Origin: Candidatus Oleimmundimicrobium americanum
Lineage (GTDB): Bacteria > Actinomycetota > Aquicultoria > UBA3085 > Oleimmundimicrobiaceae
Assembly (NCBI GenBank): GCA_002366545.1
Contig: DFBH01000055.1
Coordinates: 1 to 52,229 of the forward strand
Reading direction: 5' to 3'
Length of the DNA stretch: 52,229 nt
Shown: one piece after another, positions 43,736 through 51,810 of the stretch
How positions within the stretch are numbered: position 1 is the stretch's first letter
How the letters are laid out: every line of letters starts with the position of its first letter
Notes under the pieces: generated by a model
What the model was told of the DNA's origin: nothing
Database searches by the model: none
The model's input: the letters and a program-made list of their open reading frames with translations, nothing else
Translations under genes and position numbers: made by a program

Positions 43736-43978
43736 GAATTGTTTTTAAGTTAATAATGGTTGAATTTAAATAGTAGATGTTTTTAAGTATTGTTGGGATG
43801 TTAATATATTTACTTAATTAGTTAATCGATTGTTCATATAAATTTAAAGCTTAAGTTCAAGCTTTAAGATTTTAATTAAATATGGCTAAGAGATTTCCTT
43901 AAATAATTTAATTTATTTAAGGATGATTTGAATTTAATTAAGTAAATTAGAACTTACCGAGCAATGCTCGGTTTTTTT
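43736..43978 (+). ncRNA. Candidate structured RNA or leader upstream of rny
   Basis: About 240 nt, very AT-rich. ATTTACTTAATTA (43808-43820) pairs perfectly with TAATTAAGTAAAT (43935-43947), a 13-bp closing stem. It encloses TTAAAGCTT/AAGCTTTAA (43844-43867, 6-nt loop) and CCTTAAATAA/TTATTTAAGG (43897-43922, 6-nt loop), giving a three-way junction. An intrinsic terminator follows. I recognise no known RNA family. It may be a free small RNA or a regulated leader of rny. Confidence 0.5.
43956..43978 (+). terminator. Intrinsic terminator before rny
   Basis: ACCGAGC pairs with GCTCGGT around an AAT loop and T6-T7 follows. It is the best terminator in the window and ends only 29 nt before the rny ATG. 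No upstream GCTCGG that could act as an antiterminator strand is seen. Confidence 0.9.
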
Positions 43979-44007
43979 ATTTTTATACTACAAAAGGAGG
44001 TATTAAA

Positions 44008-45546
44008 ATGTCGGGAATTCATGTTTTATTGATATTCGTTGCTGGGTTTTTGGGTATTGCAATCGGCTTTTTTGTAAGAAGATATTTGGCTGAAACGAAG
44101 ATAGATTCTGCTGAATCGGAAGCAAAAAAGATACTTATTGAAGCAAAAAAGGAAGCTGAAACAAAGAAAAAAGAAGCAGTTTTTGAAGCAAAAGATGGAA
44201 TTCATTCTATGAGGGCGGAAGCAGAGAGAGAGATTAGGGAACGTCGGTCAGAAGTTCAAAGGATGGAAAGAAAGCTTGTTCAAAAAGAAGAGACTCTTGA
44301 AAGTAAACGCGAGGCTGCAAACCAAGAAGAGAAAAATTTAATTGAAAGCAAGAAGAAAGTCGAAGATATTAAGAATAATTTAGAGAAGGTAATTGATGAG
44401 CAAAAGAGCGTTCTTCAAAAAGTTGCGGGGATGTCGGTTATTGAGGCCAAGGAGTTGTTGCTAAAAAGGGTTGAGGACGAGTCAAGACATGACGCAGCCT
44501 TAATGATTAGGAATATTGAAAGTGAAGCCCGAGAAGAGGCGGAGAAAAGGGCTTGCAACATTGTTTCTTTAGCTATTCAACGTTGTTCATCAGATCATGT
44601 AGCCGAAACCACGGTTTCTTCGGTTCCTCTCCCCGGTGACGAAATGAAGGGAAGAATAATAGGTCGTGAAGGAAGAAATATTAGAGCTTTTGAGAATGTC
44701 TCAGGCGTTAATTTAATAATAGACGATACTCCTGAGGCGGTTGTGCTGTCGTGTTTTGACCCGGTGCGACGAGAAATTGCAAGACTCGCTCTTACGAAAT
44801 TAATTGCCGACGGCAGAATACATCCGGCGCGGATTGAAGAGATGTATAAAAAAGCGACGCAGGAAGTAGAAACGAAAATTCGTGAAGCAGGAGAGCAGGC
44901 TGCTTTTGATGCCGATGTTCAAAGACTGCATCCCGAACTGGTTAGGGTGTTGGGGAGGTTGAAGTATAGGACAAGTTACGGACAAAATGTTTTAATGCAT
45001 TCAATTGAAGTTTCTCATTTGGCCGGAATCATGGCTTCAGAATTAGGGGTGGACGTGAAAATTGCCAGAAGAGCAGGTTTATTGCACGACATCGGAAAAG
45101 CTATCGATCATGAAGTCGAGGGTTCCCATGCTGTTATTGGAGCGGATTTAGCACGGAGATTTCAAGAGTCAGAAGCGATCTGGCATCCGATTGAAGCTCA
45201 TCATACGGATGTGGAGCCCAGAACAATTGAGGCCGTTTTAGTACAGGCTGCAGATGCAATTTCGGCTGCTCGTCCCGGGGCCAGAAGAGAAACTTTGAAA
45301 AGCTATATTAAAAGATTGGAAAATCTTGAGAGAATAGCTAATTCTCATAAAGGCGTGGATAAATCATATGTTATGCAAGCAGGCCGGGAGATAAGAATTG
45401 CGGTTAAGCCTGAAGAGATGGATGATGCTGAAGCTATTTTGTTGTCCAAGGAAATTGCCAAGGAAATTGAATCGGAAATGGAGTACCCGGGTCAAATTAA
45501 GGTAACCGTAATTCGCGAACAGAGAGCTACCGAGTACGCTAAATAA
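44008..45546 (+). CDS. rny: Ribonuclease Y
   Basis: Membrane-anchored endoribonuclease that initiates mRNA decay. 512 residues: N-terminal transmembrane segment (HVLLIFVAGFLGIAIGFFV), long coiled coil (~25-180), KH domain with GRIIGREGRNIRAFE near 215, HD domain with GLLHDIGKAIDHE near 350. ATG start with AAAAGGAGG upstream. A terminator sits 29 nt before the gene, so its expression depends on read-through or attenuation control of the upstream RNA. rny after recA-recX is a common monoderm order. Confidence 0.97.
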   Translation: MSGIHVLLIFVAGFLGIAIGFFVRRYLAETKIDSAESEAKKILIEAKKEAETKKKEAVFEAKDGIHSMRAEAEREIRERRSEVQRMERKLVQKEETLESKREAANQEEKNLIESKKKVEDIKNNLEKVIDEQKSVLQKVAGMSVIEAKELLLKRVEDESRHDAALMIRNIESEAREEAEKRACNIVSLAIQRCSSDHVAETTVSSVPLPGDEMKGRIIGREGRNIRAFENVSGVNLIIDDTPEAVVLSCFDPVRREIARLALTKLIADGRIHPARIEEMYKKATQEVETKIREAGEQAAFDADVQRLHPELVRVLGRLKYRTSYGQNVLMHSIEVSHLAGIMASELGVDVKIARRAGLLHDIGKAIDHEVEGSHAVIGADLARRFQESEAIWHPIEAHHTDVEPRTIEAVLVQAADAISAARPGARRETLKSYIKRLENLERIANSHKGVDKSYVMQAGREIRIAVKPEEMDDAEAILLSKEIAKEIESEMEYPGQIKVTVIREQRATEYAK

Positions 45547-45566
45547 TTAATTAGCGAGGGGTAACC

Positions 45567-46682
45567 TTGTCTTCAAAAGAGCAAGATAAATTAATAAACT
45601 TTATCAAAGGAGTTGCCGGAGACGAGCATCTGAAAATCGAAGAGGATTTAGGAAACGGGTTCGTTCGTCTCCGTGTAAGCGAAGCAGAAAGAAGACAAGC
45701 AAAACATGATATTCGTTTTGCTGAAGATGTAGTCATTGAACTCATTCGTAATTCTCGCGATGCGGGTTGCAGAAATATATTTGTTGCTTTCCATAAAGAT
45801 AAAGATATTAGAAATATCGTTATTATAGATGACGGGAGCGGTATACCGTCTAATTTAATGCCAAGGATTTTTGAGCCGCGCGTTACCTCTAAGCTTGAAA
45901 CCGTTGTTACCGACAAATATGGCATTCATGGACGCGGAATGGCTTTATATTCCATAAAAAGCAATGTCGAAGACGTTGATATAGTTGCCTCGGCAATTAA
46001 CAGAGGGTCGGTAATAAGGGTTAGAGTGAATACCGGAAAACTCCCGGAACGCCACGATCAATCCACCTTTCCTATAACAAAGATGCATCGCGGAGAAATT
46101 AATGTTGTCAAGGGGCCTCATAACATCTTGAGGTTGTTGACGGAATTTTGTATCGAACACCCTGAATTAAAAATCTTTTTTGGTTCCCCGGCTCAAGTTC
46201 TTGCCACAATGTATGATTTAAGTCAGAATTTATTAACATCAAATAAAGGCGGTAAGGCGGTATTTCTTGAAAATTTTGAAGAAGGGGTGCTTCCTCTGTG
46301 GCAATGCACGGGTTTCATTGCGGACGTAAAGGCACTTATGGAAATATCGAAAACTTATTATGGTTTAGATGTTTCCCAACGCAATGTTCACCGGATTTTT
46401 AGTGGTGAAATAGAATCCCTCGATGATTTGCATTCAATTTTAATCAGTAAACATAAAAATTCTGTTACCAAGAGAGTATCCGGGGTTGATTTAAGTTGCT
46501 CAACCAATCTTGTAAAATATATCCAGAAAGATGATTTAGACATATTGTCAAAGGGAATTGAAAAGGAATTTAATAAAATAGGAAATAAATATTTTTTACA
46601 CTTAAAGGGCGACCCAAAGATTTGGCGAGAAAAAAACAAGATAAAAATTTTATTAGAAGTTGAAGGAGAAGACGATTTTTGA
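45567..46682 (+). CDS. GHKL-type ATPase protein of unknown function
   Basis: 371 residues. Bergerat fold motifs: N-box ELIRNSRDAG (E58, N62, D65), G1 box IDDGSGIP (D88-D89), and G2-like HGRGMALYSI (121-130). The C-terminal ~190 residues are not recognised; no histidine-kinase dimerisation domain, no MutL C-terminal domain and no membrane segment are seen. TTG start with GAGGGGT upstream, 20 nt after rny, and spoVS follows 79 nt later, so all three may be one unit. Could act as an ATP-dependent conformational switch or MutL-like clamp; role unknown. Confidence 0.8.
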   Translation: MSSKEQDKLINFIKGVAGDEHLKIEEDLGNGFVRLRVSEAERRQAKHDIRFAEDVVIELIRNSRDAGCRNIFVAFHKDKDIRNIVIIDDGSGIPSNLMPRIFEPRVTSKLETVVTDKYGIHGRGMALYSIKSNVEDVDIVASAINRGSVIRVRVNTGKLPERHDQSTFPITKMHRGEINVVKGPHNILRLLTEFCIEHPELKIFFGSPAQVLATMYDLSQNLLTSNKGGKAVFLENFEEGVLPLWQCTGFIADVKALMEISKTYYGLDVSQRNVHRIFSGEIESLDDLHSILISKHKNSVTKRVSGVDLSCSTNLVKYIQKDDLDILSKGIEKEFNKIGNKYFLHLKGDPKIWREKNKIKILLEVEGEDDF

Positions 46683-46761
46683 TTAAAAGCAGGGAAAGGC
46701 GACTTTTTGGTGAAGTTTAATCTAATCACAGTTAATTATTGTAGCAACCAAGGAGGAAAAC

Positions 46762-47022
46762 ATGGGAGTACTAAAAGTCTCGTCAAAGTCCAATCCAAAC
46801 TCGGTTGCCGGTGCGTTGTCCGCGGTTCTTCGCGAATCAGGGAAGGCTGAAATTCAAGTTATTGGTGCCGGAGCATTAAATCAAGCCGTTAAGGCGGTAG
46901 CGATTGCCCGCGGGTTTGTTGCCCCGGGCGGGATGGATTTAGTCGTGGTTCCTGCTTTTACTGACTTAAAAATTGATGGAGAAGAGAGAACCGCAATTCG
47001 ATTATTGGTTGGCCCCAGATAA
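46762..47022 (+). CDS. spoVS: Stage V sporulation protein S
   Basis: 86 residues, an Alba-like small nucleic-acid-binding fold. Typical blocks: VSSKSNPNSVAGALSAVLRE, IGAGALNQAVKAVAIARG, PAFTDLKIDGEERTAIRL. In Bacillus it affects septation and sporulation, but it is also widespread in non-sporulating Thermus and Actinomycetota relatives, so it does not prove sporulation. ATG with AAGGAGG. It is followed by a perfect 18-bp hairpin. Confidence 0.96.
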   Translation: MGVLKVSSKSNPNSVAGALSAVLRESGKAEIQVIGAGALNQAVKAVAIARGFVAPGGMDLVVVPAFTDLKIDGEERTAIRLLVGPR

Positions 47023-47032
47023 AAATAAATTT

Positions 47033-47074
47033 TTTTGGTTCGTTTTCTTACTCGCCTAAGAAAACGAACCAAAA
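47033..47074. terminator. Perfect 18-bp hairpin after spoVS
   Basis: TTTTGGTTCGTTTTCTTA (47033-47050) is fully complementary to 47057-47074 around a CTCGCC loop, starting 11 nt after the spoVS stop. There is no U-run after it on the + strand (it reads GACGAAGG), so it may be a terminator of unusual form or an RNA-protecting end. Confidence 0.6.
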
Positions 47075-47630
47075 GACGAAGGAATTTTGTTAAATCTACA
47101 AATATTGAGATTAATAAAGAGATTTCATCGAAATTCCTGAGCTGGGCGGCCGATCATTTTTTACGGCTCCTCCCGCCATCCGTCATTGCGCCTGTCCGCC
47201 TTCAGCCAAAGGTTTCAACCAAAGGCTGATGGTCCTCTGGACTACTGGCGGGAGCGACCAAAGGAAGCGCGGCAATCTCGGTTTAACTATAATAGCTAAC
47301 TTTCTTTTTTGTTTATTCAATTGTATTTTTTGTGGGTCGAACACGCTCCACGCTCGGCCGTATCCGCGACTTTACTCGTTCCAGGCGGGCCGAGAATAAC
47401 TCGCTTGCGCTCAGACAGATTCTCGGGCGCTCACTTTGCTCGCCTGCCCACCTCTGGTGGGCTTTCCGGCCTTCCGCTCGTTTCATCGGGGCGGCCTCAA
47501 GTTTCGCTTTGTCCGACCCACCGGGGTTTAAAAGGCAAAACTAATGCCTATTGGCTGTATATTCGTCATTGCGCCTGCCCGCCTCTGGCGGGAGTGACCC
47601 GCCAACGGTGGGGAGCGCGGCAATCTCGTT

Positions 47631-47659
47631 CTCACCCCTCCCTCAATGGGAGGGGTGAG
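47631..47659. repeat. GC-rich inverted repeat, counterpart of 43585-43630
   Basis: CTCACCCCTCCC (47631-47642) pairs perfectly with GGGAGGGGTGAG (47648-47659) around TCAAT. It holds the same place in island B as the 17-bp hairpin in island A, with different arm bases, so pairing is kept while sequence changed. Confidence 0.7.
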
Positions 47660-47730
47660 GGGAGGGTGAAACAAACAACCCACTCGGGTTTTTAAAAACC
47701 AAAATCTAACAACAATGCTCTTTTGTTTTC

Positions 47731-47811
47731 CTGAAGGCTGAAGGCTAGAGGCTAATGGCTGTTTCTAATGTTTTTCCTGGAGACTGGCGTCTGGCAGCTG
47801 GAGTCTGTTTT
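47731..47811 (+). repeat. Two degenerate 7-bp tandem arrays
   Basis: First array: CTGAAGG, CTGAAGG, CTAGAGG, CTAATGG, CTGTTTC (47731-47765). Second: CTGGAGA, CTGGCGT, CTGGCAG, CTGGAGT, CTGTTTT (47777-47811). Both keep exact 7-nt phase and begin after a TTTTC or TTTTTC run, like the array at 43341. Confidence 0.7.
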
Positions 47812-47981
47812 TAAATGATATGGCATTTAATTTGATGGTTTTATACAATAGAGTTAAAATTTAAATAAATCCAGGGCCCGCATCAGGGGCAGGAAAGCCA
47901 TCGGCCTTGTAGCCGGTAGTAGTTTACTTACGTAATGAAAAAATTATTGTGCAGATAAAAGCTGTAGGCAGGTTTTAAAAA

Positions 47982-48800
47982 ATGATAGATTTACATATTC
48001 ACAGCACAGCTTCAGATGGAACTTGTACCCCGGAAGAACTTGTAAAGCTCGCAGTTAATTTAGGGTTAAAGGTTATAGCAATAGCAGATCATGATAGTGT
48101 TGACGGCATTCAGCCGGCAATTGATGAAGCTTCCAAACAGGGCATTGAAGTAATTCCGGCGATTGAGCTTAGTTCAGATTTAGAAGGTCGAGATATCCAT
48201 ATCCTCGGTTATTTTATTGACTACAAACATCCATGGTTTGAACATCATCTTAAGGATTTACGTAAAGCTCGGTATGAGAGAGCATTAAAAATGGTTAAGC
48301 GGCTCCAAGAAGTGGGTCTTGATATTTTGGTAAAGGATGTTCTTAAACACACCGCTGACGGTACCGCGGTGGGACGGGCACATTTAGCTCAAGCTATGCG
48401 TGAGAAAGGTTATGTCGATAGCATTCAGGAAGCTTTTGATAGATATATCGGAAAAGATGGCCCTTGTTATGTGGAGAAAAGCATATATTCTCCCCGGGAA
48501 GTTATCAAAATTATAAAGCAGGTGAACGGAATACCTATTTTAGCTCATCCCGGAATTTCAAAAGTTGATGAATTTATTCCGGATTTTATTGATGCCGGCC
48601 TTCAGGGATTGGAGGCGTATCACAGCCGACATGGTAGAGCTCAAACCTTAAAGTATAAAAGATTGGCAAAAAAACTTGGATTAATTGTTACGGGGGGTTC
48701 CGATTTTCACGGGCTAAGTGTGGGCTTGCTCATTGGTTCGGTTAATGTCCCCGATTCAATTGTTGACGATTTGAAGAGGTTAAAACAACCTACTGCTTAA
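47982..48800 (+). CDS. PHP-domain phosphoesterase (RNase AM / YciV-like)
   Basis: 272 residues, metal-dependent PHP fold. Motif I is HIHSTASDGT, motif II IADHDSVDG, and AHPG and GSDFHG complete the site. Closest in layout to YciV-type proteins (5'-3' trimming of RNA 5' ends, or pAp-type 3',5'-nucleotide phosphatase). ATG after a GTAGGCAGG stretch; it lies between repeat island B and miaB, and its promoter is not obvious. Confidence 0.88.
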   Translation: MIDLHIHSTASDGTCTPEELVKLAVNLGLKVIAIADHDSVDGIQPAIDEASKQGIEVIPAIELSSDLEGRDIHILGYFIDYKHPWFEHHLKDLRKARYERALKMVKRLQEVGLDILVKDVLKHTADGTAVGRAHLAQAMREKGYVDSIQEAFDRYIGKDGPCYVEKSIYSPREVIKIIKQVNGIPILAHPGISKVDEFIPDFIDAGLQGLEAYHSRHGRAQTLKYKRLAKKLGLIVTGGSDFHGLSVGLLIGSVNVPDSIVDDLKRLKQPTA

Positions 48801-48871
48801 AATTCTTATCGCTTTTTCAAAAATAGACACATTTCGTTACAAAAAGCACCGAAAGTAAATTTTATAAATTA

Positions 48872-48880
48872 TGATATACT
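48872..48880 (+). promoter_or_regulatory. Extended -10 promoter for miaB
   Basis: TGATATACT is an extended -10 (TGnTATACT) about 32 nt before the miaB ATG. No good -35 is visible, which fits the extended -10 class. Confidence 0.5.
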
Positions 48881-48911
48881 TTTCCTGATAGATTGCTATT
48901 AAGGATGGAAA

Positions 48912-50255
48912 ATGGCCAAGAAATTTTTTGTTAAAACTTATGGTTGCCAAATGAATAAACACGATTCAGAAAAGATTGCCGGACTGCTTTTATCCGAAGG
49001 CCATGAATCGGCTGAGGGAATAAATGATGCGGACATTGTTGTGTTTAACACTTGTTGTGTTCGCGAATCGGCTGAAGCTAAGTTGTATGGTAACGTGAAT
49101 TCTTTAAGGGTCGTTAAAGACCAAAGACCCGATTTAATTATTGCCATTGGTGGTTGTCTGGCACAAAAAGAAGGAGCTAATCTTCAGGAGAAGATGCCCC
49201 ACGTTGATGTAGTTTTCGGCACTCATAATTTTGCGAACCTTCCGAATTTAATAAGAAATGCCGGACGAGGCCAAAAAATTTGCGAGATATTGCAAGCTTC
49301 CCCCGGTGTAATTAAAAACCCGTCCACCCAACGCGAAAATTCCACAAAAGCGTGGGTTACTATATCCACCGGTTGCAACAATTTTTGTTCCTATTGCATT
49401 GTTCCGTATGTTAGGGGTAGGGAAACGAGCAGACCGTTTGAAGATATAGTCGCGGAAGTTGAGAAACTTGCCGATGAAGGATTTTTAGAAACAACTTTGC
49501 TCGGACAAAACGTTAATTCATATGGGCGGGATTTATATGGCAAACTTCGTTTTGCGGAACTCTTAAGAACATTAAACAAGATTGATGGCATTGAGAGAAT
49601 TAGGTTTACAAGTCCTCACCCACGGGATTTTGGTATGGATGTAGTCTTGGCCATTGCAGAGTGCGAAAAAGTCTGCGAGCACGTGCATCTGCCCCTGCAG
49701 GCCGGCTCAAATAAAGTTTTAAAAGATATGCGCAGAGGTTACACAAAAAAGGATTATCTTGAGCTCGTTGAAGCAATTTATAAAACAATTCCCGAATGCA
49801 GCATTACAACGGATATTATGGTTGGATTTCCGGGAGAAACCGAGGAGGACTTCGCAGATACTCTCGACGTTATTAAACAAGCTCGCTTTGATAACGCCTT
49901 TATGTTCATTTACTCTCCCAGAAAGGGAACAAAAGCGGCCGAGATGAAGAATCAAATATCCGAAGAAGTAAAGATGGATAGATTCAACAGGCTGCTCGAA
50001 GCACAAAATAAAAGTTGTATTGAAAACAACCGCCTGCTTGTTGGAAAAGAGATTGAAGTTTTGGTGGAAGGGGTAAGCAAAAAGGATAAAAGTGCCTTAA
50101 CGGGAAGGACCAGGACCAATAAGGTGGTTAATTTTTCAGGCCCGCCTTCGTTGATTGATGAGTTGGCAAGGGTTAAAATAAAAGAAGCTCGCTCGTGGTC
50201 TTTAGTGGGGGAGCTTAACGGGGCATATAAACGGAGGATTACATGTCAGTTGTAA
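48912..50255 (+). CDS. miaB: tRNA-2-methylthio-N6-dimethylallyladenosine synthase MiaB
   Basis: Radical-SAM methylthiotransferase acting on A37 of tRNAs. 447 residues: N-terminal cluster cysteines in TYGCQMNKHDSE, NTCCVRESAE and GGCLAQKEG; radical-SAM CxxxCxxC in STGCNNFCSYCIVPYVRG near 157; C-terminal TRAM domain. Distinguished from RimO by GCQMN. ATG with AAGGATGG. Its last 13 nt overlap the next gene. Confidence 0.96.
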   Translation: MAKKFFVKTYGCQMNKHDSEKIAGLLLSEGHESAEGINDADIVVFNTCCVRESAEAKLYGNVNSLRVVKDQRPDLIIAIGGCLAQKEGANLQEKMPHVDVVFGTHNFANLPNLIRNAGRGQKICEILQASPGVIKNPSTQRENSTKAWVTISTGCNNFCSYCIVPYVRGRETSRPFEDIVAEVEKLADEGFLETTLLGQNVNSYGRDLYGKLRFAELLRTLNKIDGIERIRFTSPHPRDFGMDVVLAIAECEKVCEHVHLPLQAGSNKVLKDMRRGYTKKDYLELVEAIYKTIPECSITTDIMVGFPGETEEDFADTLDVIKQARFDNAFMFIYSPRKGTKAAEMKNQISEEVKMDRFNRLLEAQNKSCIENNRLLVGKEIEVLVEGVSKKDKSALTGRTRTNKVVNFSGPPSLIDELARVKIKEARSWSLVGELNGAYKRRITCQL

Positions 50256-51640
50256 TAGGTTGCACCTCTCCTCACCCACCTATACTTGTGCCCGAAATTG
50301 GTGGGGAAAGTTTATTAGAAATTAAAGCCACTCAGGATGCCATGAACAAAATGGCAGATAAGGTGGCTTCTTTAAATCCCGATATATTGGTTTTTACGTC
50401 CCCGCATAGCCCGGCATTTTCTGATGCTGTAGCCATAAAGACGGGCTCCGAACTTAGCGGCTCATTTGCGCAGTTTGGGGCTTTTTCGGTTAAATTTGAG
50501 GTAAAAAATGATGTCGAGATGGCAAAAGCCGTAATTGATGAGGCTGCGGTTTTAGATGTTCCCATGGCTGACTTAAAAGAAATGGGTTACCGGCATCTTG
50601 AAGAACTTGACCATGGAGTACTCGTTCCCCTTTGTTATCTCAAGAAGAAACTGAATGTGCCCATAGTTTCCATATCCATTTCATATTTAAGTTATCTTAA
50701 ACATTACCAATTGGGAGTTGCCGTACAAAGGGCTGCGGAAAAACTCGACAGAAGAATCGCTTTTATTGCCAGCGGGGATCTTTCTCACAGGCTTATACCC
50801 TCAGCCCCGGCTGGATATAATCCAAGAGGTATAGACTTTGACTTGAGGGTTAAGGAAATAATAGAGAAGGCCGAGTTCAAAGAATTATTAAAAATAGACG
50901 AATCCCTCATAGAAGATGCGGGGGAATGTGGCTTACGTTCATTTATTGCTTTAGGCGGAGCTTTCGATGGGCATAAAGTTAAGTCAGAGGTTCTATCTTA
51001 CGAGGCGCCGTTTGGCGTGGGTTATATGGTGGCGGTGATTGAGCCCATCGTGAAGGATAAATGCCGATTTTTTTTAACGGAAATGATGGCCGAGGAAGCC
51101 GTTAAAAGAGAAGAACGACGAAATAATGAAAGTGAACCCGTGAGACTGGCACGTGAAGCAGTTGAATTATATGTAAAAAACGGAAAATCAATAAAAGCTT
51201 CGATAAATCCGTCCAAAGAGCTTTTAGAGGAAAAAGCCGGTGCTTTTGTCTGTATAAAACGAGGCGACAAAGCGCTTAGGGGTTGCATCGGCACCACCGT
51301 CCCTTGCCAGGAAAATTTGGCGGAAGAGATTGTAAAAAACGCGATACAAGCCGCAACTTCTGATCCGAGATTTCCACCTGTGGATGAGAACGAGCTTCAT
51401 GATTTAGAATATTCAGTTGATGTTCTTGAACCCCCTGAATTCATTTCGGATGAGAGCTATTTGGATCCTGAAAAATATGGGGTAATTGTAAAGTCCGGTT
51501 TTAAAGTCGGGCTCTTGTTGCCGAATCTCAAAGGAGTGGATACCGTAAAGAAACAATTGGATATAGCCAAGCAAAAAGCCGGTATACAAGAAGGCGAGCC
51601 TGTTGAACTGTTTAGGTTTAAGGTGAAGAGATATAACTGA
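50243..51640 (+). CDS. LigB/MEMO-like domain fused to AMMECR1 domain
   Basis: 465 residues. N-terminal ~265 residues resemble class III extradiol dioxygenase/MEMO proteins (CTSPHPPILVPEIGG, SPHSPAFSDA, SGDLSHRL); the C-terminal part from ~297 is an AMMECR1 domain with the LRGCIGT hallmark and ATSDPRFPPV. These two families plus a radical-SAM enzyme form the AmmeMemoRadiSam set of unknown chemistry; no companion radical-SAM gene of that family is adjacent (miaB is not it). ATG start overlaps miaB by 13 nt. Confidence 0.88.
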   Translation: MSVVIGCTSPHPPILVPEIGGESLLEIKATQDAMNKMADKVASLNPDILVFTSPHSPAFSDAVAIKTGSELSGSFAQFGAFSVKFEVKNDVEMAKAVIDEAAVLDVPMADLKEMGYRHLEELDHGVLVPLCYLKKKLNVPIVSISISYLSYLKHYQLGVAVQRAAEKLDRRIAFIASGDLSHRLIPSAPAGYNPRGIDFDLRVKEIIEKAEFKELLKIDESLIEDAGECGLRSFIALGGAFDGHKVKSEVLSYEAPFGVGYMVAVIEPIVKDKCRFFLTEMMAEEAVKREERRNNESEPVRLAREAVELYVKNGKSIKASINPSKELLEEKAGAFVCIKRGDKALRGCIGTTVPCQENLAEEIVKNAIQAATSDPRFPPVDENELHDLEYSVDVLEPPEFISDESYLDPEKYGVIVKSGFKVGLLLPNLKGVDTVKKQLDIAKQKAGIQEGEPVELFRFKVKRYN

Positions 51641-51643
51641 TAA

Positions 51644-51692
51644 TGGAGAGCACGGAGCTTAGAGCGTAGAGCAAAGAGCCTGGAGCAGAGAG
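51644..51692 (+). repeat. Degenerate 7-bp tandem repeat (CNNNGAG)
   Basis: TGGAGAG, CACGGAG, CTTAGAG, CGTAGAG, CAAAGAG, CCTGGAG, CAGAGAG: seven units in unbroken 7-nt phase beginning 4 nt after the stop of the AMMECR1 fusion gene. Third to fifth bases vary freely. The rest of the gap to 51810 holds a GAAGCAATCTCT fragment of the island repeat (near 51764) and nothing else clear. Confidence 0.8.
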
Positions 51693-51810
51693 ATTGAATA
51701 GAGATTAAGTGGTAATTAAGTGGAGACTTCAAATTAATTACAATCAGTTACCATTAGTTTTAACGAAGCAATCTCTGTCTTACAAACTGTTTTAATTTTT
51801 AGGTGGAAAC

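Larger units (their letters stand above)
47075..47981. repeat. Repeat island B: paralogue of island A
   Basis: About 900 nt without a credible gene. 47080-47138 can form an AT-rich stem (AGGAATTT with AAATTCCT, AAATCT with AGATTT inside). Then come CGTCATTGCG blocks, CC-AAA-GG and CC-TCT-GG mini-hairpins, a ~350-nt stretch matching island A, a second GTCATTGCG unit with GCCCACC-TCT-GGTGGGC (47446-47462) and CCCGCC-TCT-GGCGGG (47578-47592), a C/G-rich hairpin and two 7-bp tandem arrays. The last ~110 nt before the PHP gene show nothing else clear. Confidence 0.8.

Noticed and set aside
43736..43978. 6S RNA
   Set aside because: 6S is one long hairpin with a central bubble; this folds as a three-way junction with two side hairpins followed by a terminator.
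46762..47022. SpoVS as proof of a spore former
   Set aside because: SpoVS is widespread in non-sporulating lineages and no other sporulation-specific gene is in the window.
47309..47695. 128-codon and 70-codon open frames in repeat island B
   Set aside because: Same repeat-derived amino acid strings as in island A; not genes.
51644..51692. CRISPR array
   Set aside because: Units are 7 nt with no spacers; these are short tandem repeats. No cas genes are present; the Cas4-like nuclease at 5643 is isolated.
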